Part shown: piece by piece, positions 28,401 to 42,700 of the stretch
Position numbering within the stretch: the stretch's first letter is position 1
Layout: every line of letters begins with the position of its first letter
Source of the DNA: Pegea sp. RAD2-039
Lineage: Eukaryota; Chordata; Thaliacea; Salpida; Salpidae
Length of the DNA stretch: 64,000 nt
NCBI GenBank assembly: GCA_034620365.1
Contig: JAQGEQ010000003.1
Span: 310,001-374,000 of the forward strand
Direction: 5' to 3'
The notes under the pieces: generated by a model
Told to the model about the DNA's origin: nothing
Seen by the model: only the letters and a program-made list of their open reading frames with translations
Database searches by the model: none
Translations under genes and position numbers: made by a program

Positions 28401-30071
28401 TTTAAATTTTATAGAAATGTTTCATTTTTATATTTACATGTCTATTTTTCATCTAAGAAATATATTTTTTTGTAAATTTTATGTAGTTCTCATTTGAACT
28501 TATATCAAAAAAAAAAAGATATTTTAGGTCAATTTATTTGTGCAAAAAAACTGAAGTTTAAGTTCTAGTAGAGAGCGGTAGAGAACAAAGTTTGTTTAAA
28601 ACACCAGAATAAAATATTTTGAATAATCTTCAGAAGAAACATTATTTCATAGTACTCTAATACTTGTAAAGATGTATAGATGAGATATTCAAATATATAT
28701 ATTTGATATTAAAAGAAATTAAATAAATTTGATTTCAAAATAAGTTTAATAGATAGTCGTGCTTCTAGCAATTGTCTCTTTAAGACAAAACCTGTCTAGT
28801 TAAATGTTTAAAAATAGCCGAACAGTAAGTTTAATAAAGATTTGGATATAAAAAAGGTTTGGCTAAGTTAGTTATTAGATCTATAAAATGTAATATACGA
28901 AATTATTTGAATAAAGAAGCTTTTTGCGTCTATTTTGGCTTAGAATAATGTGATTTAATTTTATTCGATTGGTAACCATAGCGATTGAATTGCATAAGCA
29001 GCTTCTTGAGTCCATAAGACTGAAGATTCTGATGTAAATTGTTTATTTAACTTTATATTTGTTTATTTTTGACCAATTAAAATATTTATTGTTGTTATTT
29101 ATAGTTTTTAAAATCATATTTTGATTTATAGAATTATTTTTATGAGATTACAGGTAATAATAATTCTTTTCTTATATTTTTTTAAATATTTGTTTTCAAG
29201 GTGTATTCAAAATTTAAAGAAAGTAAATAAATGATTAAGTTTAATCATAAAATTTAATTAAATTGTGATTTTATAAGCATGAATCTTTTTAGATTTATTT
29301 TATGTTTTGCAAAATGTTTATTTAAAAACATTAAGCTTATTTTGTTTCAAATTATTTTTGTATTTTTTAAAAGAGAAATTATTTGAGTTTCTTTTGTTTA
29401 CATTTCATCTGGTATTTTACTATTTTGTTTATTTTTAATTTTATTATCTGCAAATATTGAAATTGTTGAAATATTTAAACAAATTTTTACAAATAAAGTC
29501 TTTAACTTCCTTGTTAATTTTTATTTTTATTATAATTTTATTGTTTTATAAAAAACTTTATATCTAAAGTTTAGATAGAAGAGAAAAAATATATTTTATG
29601 ATTAGGTAATTCTATTTTGTTGTTTTAATTTGATTAAAAAATAAAAATAAACCTTTTCCAAAATAGGTTCTTATAGAATTATATTTTTAAAATAGAATTA
29701 AGTTTGAAGGTTTGACATTTCACAAAATTTTAAATCAGATTAACTTTTTGAAAAAATATTTCATAATATTTTTAATATCAGTAAATTACAAACTTAATTT
29801 ATCTTACATAAGCTTAGATTTTTTAAAGAAATAGCTTTAAGAAAATATTTAGCCAAGTGTCTTCAAAAAACAGTAAACAAATTTTGTTTACTACTTGTAA
29901 ATAATTTACTTATATATTATTTATAAAGGTTAAAATAAATCTCCAATACCAAATTGTTCATTTGAAAATCCACAAGAAAGCAGATAAGTCTATTATGTCA
30001 ACAAAATATTTTTATATTTTAAAGTTTCCAAATTAAAATATAAAAATCTGCAGATAACTTTGAAACTCAGA
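19451..30071. other. 10.6-kb very AT-rich intergenic region
   Basis: Between the ADAMTS stop and the NCX start. No conserved coding segment was found on either strand. It has poly-A/T runs, one TGACGTCA at 24152, a minus-strand fragment of the 113-bp repeat near 20012, and a longer copy at about 26050-26190. The NCX 5' UTR or promoter should lie in the last part but cannot be delimited. Confidence 0.6.
26045..26195 (+). repeat. Dispersed copy of the 113-bp hairpin repeat
   Basis: TTGGTGATTGAAGGTGCTGAAGACTCACTTGCTTCT-type sequence is followed by ACCTTGACTTGTAAAAAC, TCTCGAC and a second GGTGGTTGAAGGTG. It is a little over one unit in an otherwise empty intergenic region. The 84-codon open frame across it is a by-product of the repeat. 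Confidence 0.8.
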
Positions 30072-33000
30072 ATGTCTTTAAATGCCACGAACTGCTTGGA
30101 TTTTAATAATTACTTTTGTGCTGATAAAGGAACTATCCTACCACTAGTCAATGAGTCTGATTGGAGCTTGACATTTAGAGCAATCTTATACTTAGTTGGG
30201 TTATTTTGGAGTTTTATGGCTGTAGCTTTAATTGCTGATATTTTCATGTGTGCAATTGAGGTTATTACGAGCAAAACAACTGAAGTAAGTCATAAATTCA
30301 TCTCATCAAATATTCAGTTGAATAATTTAAATCTTTTATTTCCTACATACAAAAATTTGATGATTTAAAGCTGCGTAGGTGATCACATTTCACTACAAAC
30401 ACTTTTTCTCAGGTAAAAATCGCTAAACCTGGAACAGAAGAGGGTTTTGAAATTGTACATGTCAGAGTTTGGAACGATACAGTTGCTAATTTGACACTTA
30501 TGGCGCTTGGTTCATCTACGCCAGAGATTTTGCTTTCTATTATTGAAGTTTTTACGAATAATTTTCGGGCGGGAGAATTGGGACCAGGTAATTAAATCTA
30601 GCTGTTATTAGAAGCTTTTTTACCCTCAACTAATAAACTCAAAATTTGTTTGTAAGATAAATTGTGTAGCTTTTTCAAGTTAAAATAGTGAGTCAACCCG
30701 ATTCATTTCTACTGGAGAGGCTTTTAAGAGTCTACATGCTTTTTAAAGTACTAAATAAGCGACCGATAATTATAACCAAACACAATATTGTCAAGTCCTC
30801 TTAATTTAGTTGAATAAAAATATAAACTTTTAACTTCTAATATCATTTTTTTATTCGCTGCCATTTTAATGATAGTAACAAGAGAATGATTAGTATCTTA
30901 AACCACAAACCAAAAAATATTTTTATGACTTTCTTGAGCGTAACTCAAGTAGTTCTCACTAACTAAAATCGACACAAATTTTGATGAAAAGTTTCTATCA
31001 GTTGCTAGACACAAATTTTAAACTTCTAATTCACTACAGGTACAATAGTAGGGTCAGCGGCCTTCAATCTTCTAGTCATCATTTCAGTGTGTGTTGTCGG
31101 GATTCCAGAAAATGAAATTAAAAAGATTAATAGGATGAAAGTCTTCTGTACAACAGCAATTTTCTCATTATTTGCTTATTTGTGGATTGTCATTGTGCTT
31201 GTTGCTTCGACACCCAATGAAGTAAGTTTTATCCAAACTCAAAAAGGTATTTTATAACTATATACCTACAACTAAATCGATTCATGCTCAACGCTTTTTA
31301 TATTATTGATTTTTAACTTGACGCATAAATTTTCAAATTTTGTTTTTATTCAGAATTTTTTTGATTTTAAATTTCGGAAAAGTTTTTTTTTTTTGTCGGA
31401 AATTTTAGTTGTAAACCTTTTTATTTTTGGAATGTAGTTTTGTTGTTGTAGTTCTCATTAATTTTTTGCTTCATTTATTTTTAAACTAATTTTAAACTTT
31501 TAACAAAAACTCTTTTACATATAGAGAAATTTTTTTGAATACCTGAAATAAAAACTTTCAAAATTTCGAAAAAAATTATTTCTCATTAGGCTTCCGAATT
31601 ATTTGTTAAAAAAAATTGTAAAAAATTACTTGGAAACACTAAATTTGAATAAATTAAGATACATTTGAAGCTTTTGATCTTCATTAAATTTAAGATAAAT
31701 AAATAAACTTACTGACTTCATATTTTCAGAAATTTCTTACCTCAGGGTAAAATAACTCTATTTTTTCGTAAACAAAAAACTTTTTGATTTATTTAAATTA
31801 TCATTTCAAAAGTAATTTTTTTTAGTTAATAAAAAAACGATTTTTTTAAACATTAGAAATTTCCAAAAAACGTTTGTTGGAATCTATTTAAACCCGGCAG
31901 ATAATCTTTCAATAATTCACAAATTACAATTCCTTAAAAGGAATCTTTTCAAATCTTTCCTTAGAGGCTTAAAACTGAAATCTCCAAATATAAATTTTTC
32001 AAAACTTTTCTAGCTAAAATCTTTTAACTAAATATTGGGTTTTTGAGGTGTTACCCTAAAACATTTCCATAAATACACTTCCAAGTCAGTTTTTAAAACA
32101 AAACTTCATATGCATTGATTTTTTTCAAACATTTTAAACAATACTTAAAACAAATACGAATCAAGTTATTTTATTCAAACTTTTTATGTAATTATTTACC
32201 TAAATCAAAATTTCGTTTTTAACACCTTCAAAATAATCAAAACCACCAAAACAAATAATTAAGAAATTTAGAGCGTTTGTTTTTTCACGATAAACTCACC
32301 CATTAAGCAAACTTTTAGCTTTTAAAATTAAAATTTTGTTACAAGACATGTAGTTCCAGTTGAATAGTTTGAGTAAATTTGATTTATTAACAGGTTGACT
32401 TATGGGAAGCAGTTCTGACCTTTCTTTTTCTCCCCTTACTCATTATCCTTGCTTTTATGGCCGATAAAAATTACTGTATGGGTCAACCAGTTAAAAATAA
32501 TCGAATGGAGATTGGTTGGTTTTTTTTTTCAACTTTTCGAGAAACTTTTTTTACGAATAATTTATCTAGAACTTGGAGGACCAAGTGAAAATTCAGCTCT
32601 AATGAAAATGTCTGATTGTGAAGATATTAGAATGGCTGAGGTTGTCACAAAATTTATGCAAGCTGTTGAAAGTCATGAAAGTATTGGTGAGGAAGAAGCA
32701 TCTGCTATTGCTGCTAGTAAATTAGAGGTTTGTGTTTGACATCAACTTTTCTCGTTGAAAAAAATCCCCTTTTTGAAACTTTCGCGAATTTTATTATAAT
32801 TTATAATTATCTATTTTAATAAATTATAATTTTACAAATAAAAATAGTAAATTATAAAGAATTTAAAACAGGGCTTTTCTCAAAAAGGACATTTTCTCTC
32901 CTTAAACTGATTTGTAAATATAATTTAAAGGAAATTCAAATATTTAAATAATATTTCTAAATATTTGTTCATCTACTAAATGAGTTCTTTTGATTTTCAT

Positions 33001-36000
33001 TCATAAAATTTTGTGTCTAGTCTAAGAAGACTCATAGTCGTGCGTGGTACCGTGTCCAGGCCTCTCGGTCACTTCTAGCTGGTCAACGAGTCGTCCCACA
33101 TCTAAACGAAGGTCTTAGAAAGGTGATTTTTCTTTTATAAGATTTTTGATACTTATTTTCTTATAATTGATGATATTTATGGTATAATGAGTTTGCTTTA
33201 TGATGAAAAATAATTTGAGGTTTTTAAGTCAATTCGCCCAAAATTGTAATTTTTATGAAAGTTTTGTTTTTAGTGAAAATTTTAGTTGAAAATTCTTTCT
33301 GATTTAAATTTTTAAATCATTTTGAATTCGAGAAATCTTTATCTAATCTCAACAAGCAAACCTTGTGTTTTTTTACATTTAAAAACTTTACATTTTTATC
33401 TTATTTTCTCTTAGTTTTGTGAAACTTTTAAGAAAAGTTTTTCTCTTTCCTGAAAGCTTTTCACTTTGAAAAAACCAAATTAATTTATCAACAAAAAAAT
33501 CAATTTTTAGCAACTTAAATAATTTGTTGTTTGTAAAACCCACATGAATTTGCAGTTAGTAAAAAAATAGTGTTGTGTTTAACGTCAATTTTGTAAAGTA
33601 TTTGTCTCAATTAATGAAATTAGGAATTCAAATTTGATGTTTTGATCGAATTTGTCATTCCAAAATTCTGAAGTTTAATTACAACTTCAAAACAAGATTC
33701 TTAAACCATAAATTTACGTCAAATTTTATCTGTTTCCTGTTCGAGATCAACTTTACCGTTTCATATTCATGTTGTAGTACTAAAGAGTAGTGAGTTTTTT
33801 GTCTTTACACACTCTTTAGATAGTAATGTTTGCAACCAATAAAAAAGTTTCAAAAAACAGCATTCTTAAACAACAAGTATTTGTACATAAATCAATCAAC
33901 TAAAAAATATTAAATTTTCACCAACTGGTTTTATTCCAAATGTTAAAAGGAAGAGTTTTTTATACTTTTAACTAGTTACATTTGCTTCTTATGTAGACTC
34001 TCCGTTCTTTGGATTCTAACCAGGTTAGATTTGTACCATGTCAATTTTTGTAACATTATAAAGCTTTGAACAAAATTCTTTTTTCAAATTAACTTTTTTT
34101 TTTTGGCTAAAGTTTGTTTTTTGCATGATTACATGTTTGCATGTGCTGAAAATATTTCAAAAAAACAACTTGGAAACCCGGAAACTCAATTCTTGTTAAA
34201 ACCATTTTTTTTTCTTTTAAACAATTTGAAAACTTACAAAAAAAATTTGAACTGATTTTTTTAAATAAATATTATTAATAATTAATCATTTTTTTTTTTA
34301 CAAACCTTTTTCATTTGAGTTAATCTGAAATTTTACAAATTTCTTCTTAAAAATTTCAACCATAAAAATCGTCTCGAAGGCGATTATGACGTCATCAACA
34401 TAATCGATTAAATAGTCGCAGATTCAACTATATTCCTTATTAACTCACATCAAACCAAAACCTTCCAGATTTAAACCTTCGCGAAGTTTCGATGACGTCA
34501 TCAACGTGACGAATTTGAAATTTGTTTATTGAAAAAATTCAAGAGATTTTTTTTGGAAACACTCAAACACGCAGCCGGCTTTTTTTGCATGATTCAGCAT
34601 GAGCTCATTTGCATATCGATTACTATGACAACAACGCGATGACGTCATCACTTGTACTTTTCAAGATACTCCATGCTTCGAGTTCGAAATCCGGTTTAAA
34701 AGAAGCTTTGAACGAAGTTGGGAAGTTAAAAACTGAAATTGAATTTGACGCGGTTTCATGTTCGGTGATGGAAAATTGTGGAAACGTCAAATTGAATGTA
34801 ATCAGGAGAGGCGATCTTCAACTTCCAGCTGCTGTCAGGTGATCACCCTGATTCTGATCTTCACCGGAAGTTGATTTTTACCGGAAGTTGATTTTTATCG
34901 GAAGTTAATTTTTACCGGAAGTTGATTTTTATCGGAAATTAATTTTTACCGGAAGTTGATTTCTACCGGAAGTTAATTTTTACCGGAAGTTGATTTCTAC
35001 CGGAAGTTAATTTTTACCGGAAGTTGATTTCTACCGGAAGTTAATATTTTTTTAGATACGAAACAATCGATGGAACCGCGAACGCGGGCGAGGATTACAC
35101 ATACGCGAAAGGAGTCCTTAATTTCGCCCCAAAGGTGCCCTAGAAACTTAAAAATCGAAAATCATTTTAAAAATTCGATTTTCAGGAATCGAAAAAAGCG
35201 ATCGTCATTGAGATTATTGATGATGATGTCTGGGAGCCGGATGAGACCTTTTTTGTCAAATTATCATCATCTGATGCAGATTTGGAAGAAGATTACGTAA
35301 AATTAGGAAAGAAAACGATTATGCAAATTACGATTATTAATGATGATGGTAAGTTTCCTGAAATATCAAAATTTGAAGCAAAAAAATTTTTTCAAATTAA
35401 CCAATCAGAAGACAGCAAGTCAAAAACTTCAATAAAATTTTCTTCAAATATTTATTCATGTGGAAACTATTTTGGCTTTTTCAGAACCTGGCACTATTGA
35501 GTTTACAAAACCAAGTTATTTGGTAAAAGAGAGCGTGGGTACCGCACTTTTACCACTTCATCGGTTTAGCGGAGCTGATGGAATAGTTGAGGTGGAATGG
35601 ATGTTAGTTTAATTTTCTTTTATTTTTGAAAATTGAGAAAATTAATTTCGAGTTTTTCTAAAAAATATAAAAACTAAAAAAAAGTTAAAAAAAAAATATT
35701 GAAAATATGAAATAGAATATCAATCACGTGACTAGCGATTAAATTATGCAAATTATCGTCAGAGCGAATGATTTAAGTGGTAAAGAAGGTGAACATTACA
35801 TTGGAAAAAGCGGCAAAGTTATTTTTGAACATGGAGAATGTGAAAAGAATATTGAAATTGAAATTGTAAATGATCATGCTACAATTAAAGAAGAAAACTT
35901 CCAGGTTTCTGATTGGTTGTTTCTGATTAGCTGTTTCTGATTGGTTGTTTCTGATTGGCTGTTTTTGATTGGTTATTTCTGATTGGTGGTTTCTGATTGG

Positions 36001-39000
36001 TAGTTTCTGATTGGCTGTTTCTGATTGGTTGTTTCTGATTGGTTGTTTCTGATTGGTTGTTTCTGATTGGTTGTTTCTGATTGGTTGTTTCTGATTGGCT
36101 GTTTCTGATTGGTTGTTTCTGATTGGTTGTTTCTGATTAGTTGTTTCTGATTGGTTGTTTCTGATTGGTTGTTTCTGATTGGTTGTTTCTGATTGGTTGT
36201 TTCTGATTGGTTGTTTCTGATTGTTTGTTTCTGATTGGCTGTTTCTGATTGGTTGTTTCTGATTGGTTGTTTCTGATTAGTTGTTTCTGATTGGTAGTTT
36301 CTGATTGGTGGTTTCTGATTGGCTGTTTCTGATTGGTTGTTTCTGATTGGTTGTTTCTGATTGGCTGTTTTTGATTGGTTATTTCTGATTGGTGGTTTCT
36401 GATTGGTAGTTTCTGATTGGCTGTTTCTGATTGGTTGTTTCTGATTGGTTGTTTCTGATTGGTTGTTTCTGATTGGTTGTTTCTGATTGGTTGTTTCTGA
36501 TTGGCTGTTTCTGATTGGTAGTTTCTGATTGGCTGTTTCTGATTGGTTGTTTCTGATTGGTTGTTTCTGATTGGTTGTTTCTGATTGGTTGTTTCTGATT
36601 GGTTGTTTCTGATTGGTTGTTTCTGATTGGTTGTTTCTGATTGGTTGTTTCTGATTGGTGGTTTCTGATTGGCTGTTTCTGATTGGTTATTTTTTGATTG
36701 GCTGTTTCTGATTGGCTGTTTCTGATTGGTGGTTTCTGATTGGCTGTTTCTGATTGGTTGTTTCTGATTGGTTGTTTCTGATTGGTTGTTTCTGATTGGT
36801 TGTTTCTGATTGGTTGTTTCTGATTAGTTGTTTCTGATTGGTTGTTTCTGATTGGTTGTTTCTGATTGGTTGTTTCTGATTAGTTGTTTCTGATTGGTGG
36901 TTTCTGATTGGTGGTTTCTGATTGGCTGTTTCTGATTAGTTGTTTCTGATTGGTAGTTTCTGATTGGTGGTTTCTGATTGGTTGTTTCTGATTGGTTGTT
37001 TCTGATTAGTTGTTTCTGATTGGTGGTTTCTGATTGGTGGTTTCTGATTGGTTGTTTCTGATTGGTTGTTTCTGATTGGTTGTTTCTGATTGGTTGTTTC
37101 TGATTGGCTGTTTCTGATTGGTTGTTTCTGAAATTTTTTTGAACTTTTTTATTTTCAGATTTCTTTACTAAAACTTAGTGAAGGAGCAAAATTCGGAAAG
37201 ACCCAAAAAACCATAGTAACAGTTGTCGGAGACGATGGTTAGTTTATTTATACAAATTTCTGACATGAGTTGTTACATCAAAAAAAGTTTTTAATCTCGT
37301 TAATAATTAATTAAATGTTGTTAACAAAAAAAATGATAAAATTCACCAAAAAAACTGATTTCACTTCAAAACTTTAACAAGATTTTCAAATTGATAAAAT
37401 TTCTACAGAATTTGATGGTCTTGTAAAACGAGTTATTGCAAAAACTCATTTAAAACTTCAAAAATTGAAGTTAGGAAGTCAAAGTTGGGCTGAACAGTTT
37501 AAATCTGCCATGGCAGTCAATGGTGGTGACGTAGAAAACGCGACAACGCTCGATTACGTCATGCACTTCTTCACTTTCGGCTTTAAGGTTTGTGATGTGG
37601 TTCTGTTTGTAATTTGATGATGATTTTTTGATGATTTTTAAGGTGATATTTGCAATTGTACCACCCCCTTCAATATGGGGCGGCTGGGCGTGCTTCTTTT
37701 GTGCTCTTGGATTTATTACCATCCTCACCGTTTTGATTAAAGACTTGGCAAGCATCTTCGGATGTTTAATTCATTTGAAAGTAATCTAAAAGTTTTTTGT
37801 GAAAGTTTTCATCAATTAATCTGATCTTCAAACTCTCTAACAACTTGATCTTCAAACTCTCTAACATCTTGATCTTCAAACTCTCTAACATCCTAATCTT
37901 CAAACTCTCTAACAACTTGATCTTCAAACTCTCTAACAACTTGATCTTCAAACTCTCTAACAACTTGATCTTCAAACTCTCTAACAACTTGATCTTCAAA
38001 CTCTCTAACAACTTGATCTTCAAACTCTCTAACATCTTGATCTTCAAACTCTCTAACATCTTGATCTTCAAACTCTTTAACAACTTGATCTTCAAACTCT
38101 CTAACAACTTGATCTTCAAACTCTCTAACATCCTGATCTTCAAACTCTTTAACATCTTGATCTTCAAACTCTTTAACATCTTGATCTTCAAGCTCTTTAA
38201 CAACTTGATCTTCAAACTCTCTAACAACTTGATCTTCAAACTCTCTAACATCTTGATCTTCAAACTCTCTAACATCTTGATCTTCAAACTCTCTAACAAC
38301 TTGATCTTCAAACTCTCTAACATCTTGATCTTCAAACTCTTTAACATCTTGATCTTCAAACTCTCTAACAACTTGATCTTCAAACTCTCTAACATCTTGA
38401 TCTTTAAACTCTCTAACATCTTGATCTTCAAACTCTAACAACATCTTGATCTTCAAACTCTCTAACATCTTGATCTTCAAACTCTCTAACATCTTGATCT
38501 TCAAACTCTCTAACAACCTGATCTTCAAACTCTCTAACATCTTGATCTTCAAACTCTCTAACATCTTGATCTTCAAACTCTCTAACATCTAGATCTTTAA
38601 ACTCTCTAACATCTTGATCTTCAAACTCTCTAACATCTTGATCTTCAAACTCTCTAACATCTTGATCTTCAAACTCTCTAACATCCTAATCTTCAAACTC
38701 TCTAACATCTTGATCTTCAAACTCTCTAACATCTTGATCTTCAAACTCTCTAACATCCTAATCTTCAAACTCTCTAACATCTTGATCTTCAAACTCTCTA
38801 ACATCTTGATCTTCAAACTCTCTAACATCCTAATCTTTAAACTCTCTAACATCTTGATCTTCAAACTCTCTAACATCTTGATCTTCAAACTCTCTAACAT
38901 CTTGATCTTCAAACTCTCTAACATCTTGATCTTCAAACTCTCTAACATCTTGATCTTCAAACTCTCTAACATCTTGATCTTCAAACTCTCTAACATCTTG

Positions 39001-39701
39001 ATCTTCAAACTCTCTAACATCTTGATCTTCAAACTCTCTAACATCCTAATCTTCAAACTCTCTAACATCTTGATCTTCAAACTCTCTAACATCTTGATCT
39101 TCAAACTCTCTAACATCTTGATCTTCAAACTCTCTAACATCCTGATCTTTAAACTCTCTAACATCTTGATCTTCAAACTCTCTAACAACATCTTGATCTT
39201 CAAAATATCTTTACAGTCGACAGTGAACGCGATAACTCTAGTTGCTCTAGGGACTTCACTCCCAGATCTGTTTGCCAGTAAAACTGCTGCCATTCAGGAA
39301 AGATACGCCGACAACTGCATTGGTAACGTTACTGGCAGCAATAGTGTCAACGTATTCCTAGGTTTAGGTCTTCCTTGGCTTATAGCTGCTATCTACTGGC
39401 AAATAAAAGACGTAAGTTTCTAAATTAATTTACAAATATCCTTCAAAGTTGATATTTACAGCAAAAGCCCTTCCATGTACCCGCAGATTCCTTGGGTTTC
39501 AGTGTAACTTTGTATTCAGTGTGTGCTATTTTGTGTTTAGCAACTTTAGTAGCTCGTAGACATCTAAGTTTTTTTGGTAAGACAGAACTGGGCGGTCCAA
39601 CTGTCCCCAAGTATCTGACCGCAGCTTTTTTTGTCACTTTATGGTTTATTTATATTATTGTATCTTCTTTACAAGCTTATGAAATTATTGAAGGTTTTTA
39701 A
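30072..39701 (+). CDS. SLC8A: Na+/Ca2+ exchanger (NCX/SLC8 family), complete, 16 exons
   Basis: Plasma-membrane antiporter exchanging Na+ for Ca2+ (818 aa). Exons: 30072-30284, 30413-30587, 31040-31221, 32394-32514, 32570-32727, 33021-33122, 34666-34838, 35056-35134, 35186-35348, 35485-35602, 35763-35904, 37159-37237, 37409-37587, 37643-37780, 39217-39411, 39462-39701. All phases join. Seen in order: N-terminal membrane segments; alpha-1 repeat with [11 protein letters not shown] (about 100-110) and [10 protein letters not shown]; a cytoplasmic loop with the YRVQASR segment; two Calx-beta Ca2+-binding domains (about 337-570) with acidic motifs such as DDDVWEPDE; and alpha-2 repeat with [15 protein letters not shown] (from about 682), then the last membrane segments. 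It is shorter than vertebrate NCX (about 920-970 aa) and shows no obvious cleavable signal peptide. ATG 30072 lies one base after a CAG acceptor-like site, so an upstream exon or a trans-spliced leader is likely. The start of exon 11 (weak pyrimidine tract) is the least certain junction. Confidence 0.92.
34855..35046 (+). repeat. 17-bp tandem repeat in NCX intron 7
   Basis: About eleven units of TTGATTTTTACCGGAAG and variants fill almost all of the intron between exons ending at 34838 and starting at 35056. The array reaches the short pyrimidine tract before the acceptor. Confidence 0.93.
35905..37131 (+). repeat. 14-bp minisatellite, about 85 units, in NCX intron 11
   Basis: The unit is GTTTCTGATTGGTT with single-base variants (GGTG, GGCT, TAGT). 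The array starts at the 5' splice site itself (CAG|GTTTCTGATTGG) and ends near 37131, shortly before the TTTATTTTCAG acceptor. It occupies about 98% of the intron. Confidence 0.97.
37805..39210 (+). repeat. 24-bp minisatellite, about 58 units, in NCX intron 14
   Basis: The unit is CATCTTGATCTTCAAACT plus CTCTAA, with ACAACTTGATC variants mainly in the first third of the array. The unit is a multiple of three and has few stops, so open frames of about 200-270 codons appear on both strands (for example 37766-38431 and 38614-39423). They encode only the 8-residue repeat and are not genes. The array runs to within about 10 bases of the exon 15 acceptor at 39216. Confidence 0.97.
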
Positions 39702-42700
39702 AGAACTTTAATTATGGTTTTAATTCCTTTTTTTTGTCAATCATTTTAATTCATTAAAATTAAAACCCATTTAATTCACCAAAATAATCCAACGTGGTAA
39801 AGCTGACTAATTTTGTATTTTTTTTTTTTCATCATGACTTTTTTAATTTGCTTTAACTAATTCCTTTTCTGGCTCATTTTTTTTTTGTAACTTTTTAAAA
39901 TCAAAAAATAAATAGAAACTTTTTCTTTCGGAAATAATAATAACTGAATTTTGTACTGATTTTTATTAACTTTAATTTAAAGCTAAATTATAATAAATTA
40001 AAATCAATAGAAGACAAGTTAACCCATAAATTTCTAATAAACTAATTTTTTTAAATTCGTTAAAAATTAAAAATTATTTAATCAAATTTAACTAAAAAGC
40101 AGAAGGTAGAAAAATTTAAAAATAATTTAACTAAGTTAATTTAAATTATGTAATGAAAATTCTTTAAACTAATTCTATTAAATTTTGAAACTTTAAAAAT
40201 CAAACTTTTGTTGAAATCTTTTAAAAAAATTTTAAAAATTAAAATTAAAGCAGAATTTCAGTAATTTGTTGAAATATTCCCAACTTTTCGTAAATTTTTT
40301 TAAAAATTGTCGAATTTACATGTTTTGAAATCTATTGCAAATAAATTATTTCTTAAATTTTGTCTTAGACTTATTTGCTTTCTTGGATTTGAATAAAAAT
40401 TTGTCATAACAAATAAATAATTTGTTTTTACAAAAATTGTTTTCAAAAAAATTCTAAACTTTTATAAATTTACTTTCCACATAAATATATTACTCTAAAT
40501 GTACAAAATTCAAATTGATAAAATTAAAAACAAACTTAATTTAAAGTTTTTCAACGAAATATCAAAAACATTTTAAAGATTTCAAAATGAAGAGTTTTTA
40601 AAATTTATCACAAAAAGTTTGTAGATAAAATTGAAATTTTTATTAAAAATCATCTTTTTAATTATTTATTCAAAAATTGAACTTTATTACTTAAACTAAT
40701 TTAAAATAAAGTTAAAAAATTAGGAAAATTATCTTTTAAGCCTAGAAACACAGAATAAAATTAATATTTATTGCTAACTTATAAATAAATGTTTGTTACA
40801 AAAAATCTTTTATTTAAATAATTAAATAAAACTTTAAAATTTAGTTTTAATTTAATTCAAAACTTAAAGCAAATAAGAAATTAAAAACTTTAGATAAGCA
40901 TTTTTGTTTAAAACTTTGATCTAAAAGATATTAAAAGTTTTGTAATTAAATTGTTGCATAAAATGTTGTTTGTAAAGAAAATTTAAAATTGAAGAAGTAG
41001 ATTATTTAGAGTTTATATTTTATACGAAACTAACTTTTTAAATTGTTTTATTTTTATACAATAATTTTTTACACTTTCAAAATACCAAGAACTTTAGAAA
41101 AATGAAAAAGAGGTTTTAAATAGAAAATTATTGATAAAGAAAAAGGTAAATGAAAATAAGCTAGGTGAATAAATCCCAAACTTTTGATAACAAACAATAA
41201 AATTATTAATAAGTATTTTATAATTTTGTAAAACAGGAAGTTACTTTTTTAAAGTTGTTTCTGTAAAGCTTTAGTAGCAATATTATTTTAGGAAATTGTT
41301 TGAATTTGTTGATTTTTTTAAGTGAAAAAATGAAAAACTATTTTTTAAACCCAATTTTGAAATTAGAATAATAAATAGAGTCAAAAGTTGTTATAAAAAA
41401 GAAAAAGTCTGAACAGTTAATATAAATAAAAAAAAATTAATTAATAATAAAACTTAATTATCGGATAATAGAAAGAAATTAGAATTTAAAATAAAAAATT
41501 GAATATATTAAATAGATCTAAATAATATGAAAATAAAAACTCAAGTATTTTGGAATTTTCCTTATTTTTATTTTCTTATTTTTTTTAGTGTTTTTAAATC
41601 ACTATTTACCGCCAAATTAAAAGTAAACATAAATAATGATAAAAGTTTTTTCATTCAAAACTGAACAAAGAACTTTATTTAAGATTCATATTTTCAGATT
41701 AAAATGTATCACTGATATTGTAACTAATTGTAGTTCTTTAAGAGATCTTTATTCAATTGTAAAAGACGAGGTAGCAATAAACGGTAAGAGCAAATCCACA
41801 GTCAGCTACAGAATGAAATAAGTATGCAAAGTATTAAGGAAAGACACATTTACGTATGCGGCAAAATATTCTAACGCTACATAATTCAACGATATCACAA
41901 TCTCCCCAACCAAATAATTGGGCTAAACAGTGAATACCCTACTGATCTTAATCACAGACTACTTCACCCGCCTTACTCAAGCTACTTCATCTACTTGATC
42001 ATCACCCTGTGCCTGATAAGATCATTCTTTCGTCTTCGAGGGATTTTTGAAACCTTTGTAACTCATCTAACGAGTCCTCATCCTCCAACAGAAACAAGTA
42101 ACTCATGAAGTTTGGCTGACACGAGGCGTCAACCACGCTAAACAACACAAGACAATGAGACGACCATGGCACTGGACATAAGGAAGTGGCCCATAATCAT
42201 GACTTTAATGGTTTGTGGAGAGTCAAATAGCAAGCTGGTACTGGAGTCGAAAACTCAACCTGATGCAGCGTATCAAAAGCCTACTAAAAGCGAGAGACAC
42301 TTATAATGTGATTGGAGACAAACAATCAGACTGAGCTTCAAGTTTTTAGAAGCTGGTTGTGATATTTGGGGAATATCTGCGAAGTAAATTGTTCAGTCGT
42401 CATGATTTTGCTTCTTTTAAATGTTTCAGGTTCAAAGACCTTTCAGTTGATATCACACAAGACATGACAAGATGATGATGAAGATGATGTAATATTGAAT
42501 AATAATGATATTAAAGATAAATATGAGTAAACTAAGTAAAGGTCCTTTTTGTATCCGATATGAACTTTATTAACGTTACGGAGACCCCAGAATCTTTGAC
42601 TAAAAATCTGCTTCTTAGCTGAAGAACTTTCTTTTAATTTTTACAGGATATTTTGATCACCAAAATAGTTGCTGGATTTACAACTGTAAAAAACACTTTT

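Noticed and set aside
37766-39423. Long open frames on both strands (up to 269 codons)
   Set aside because: They are translations of the 24-bp minisatellite in NCX intron 14, with no non-repeat protein content apart from the end of one that enters NCX exon 15.
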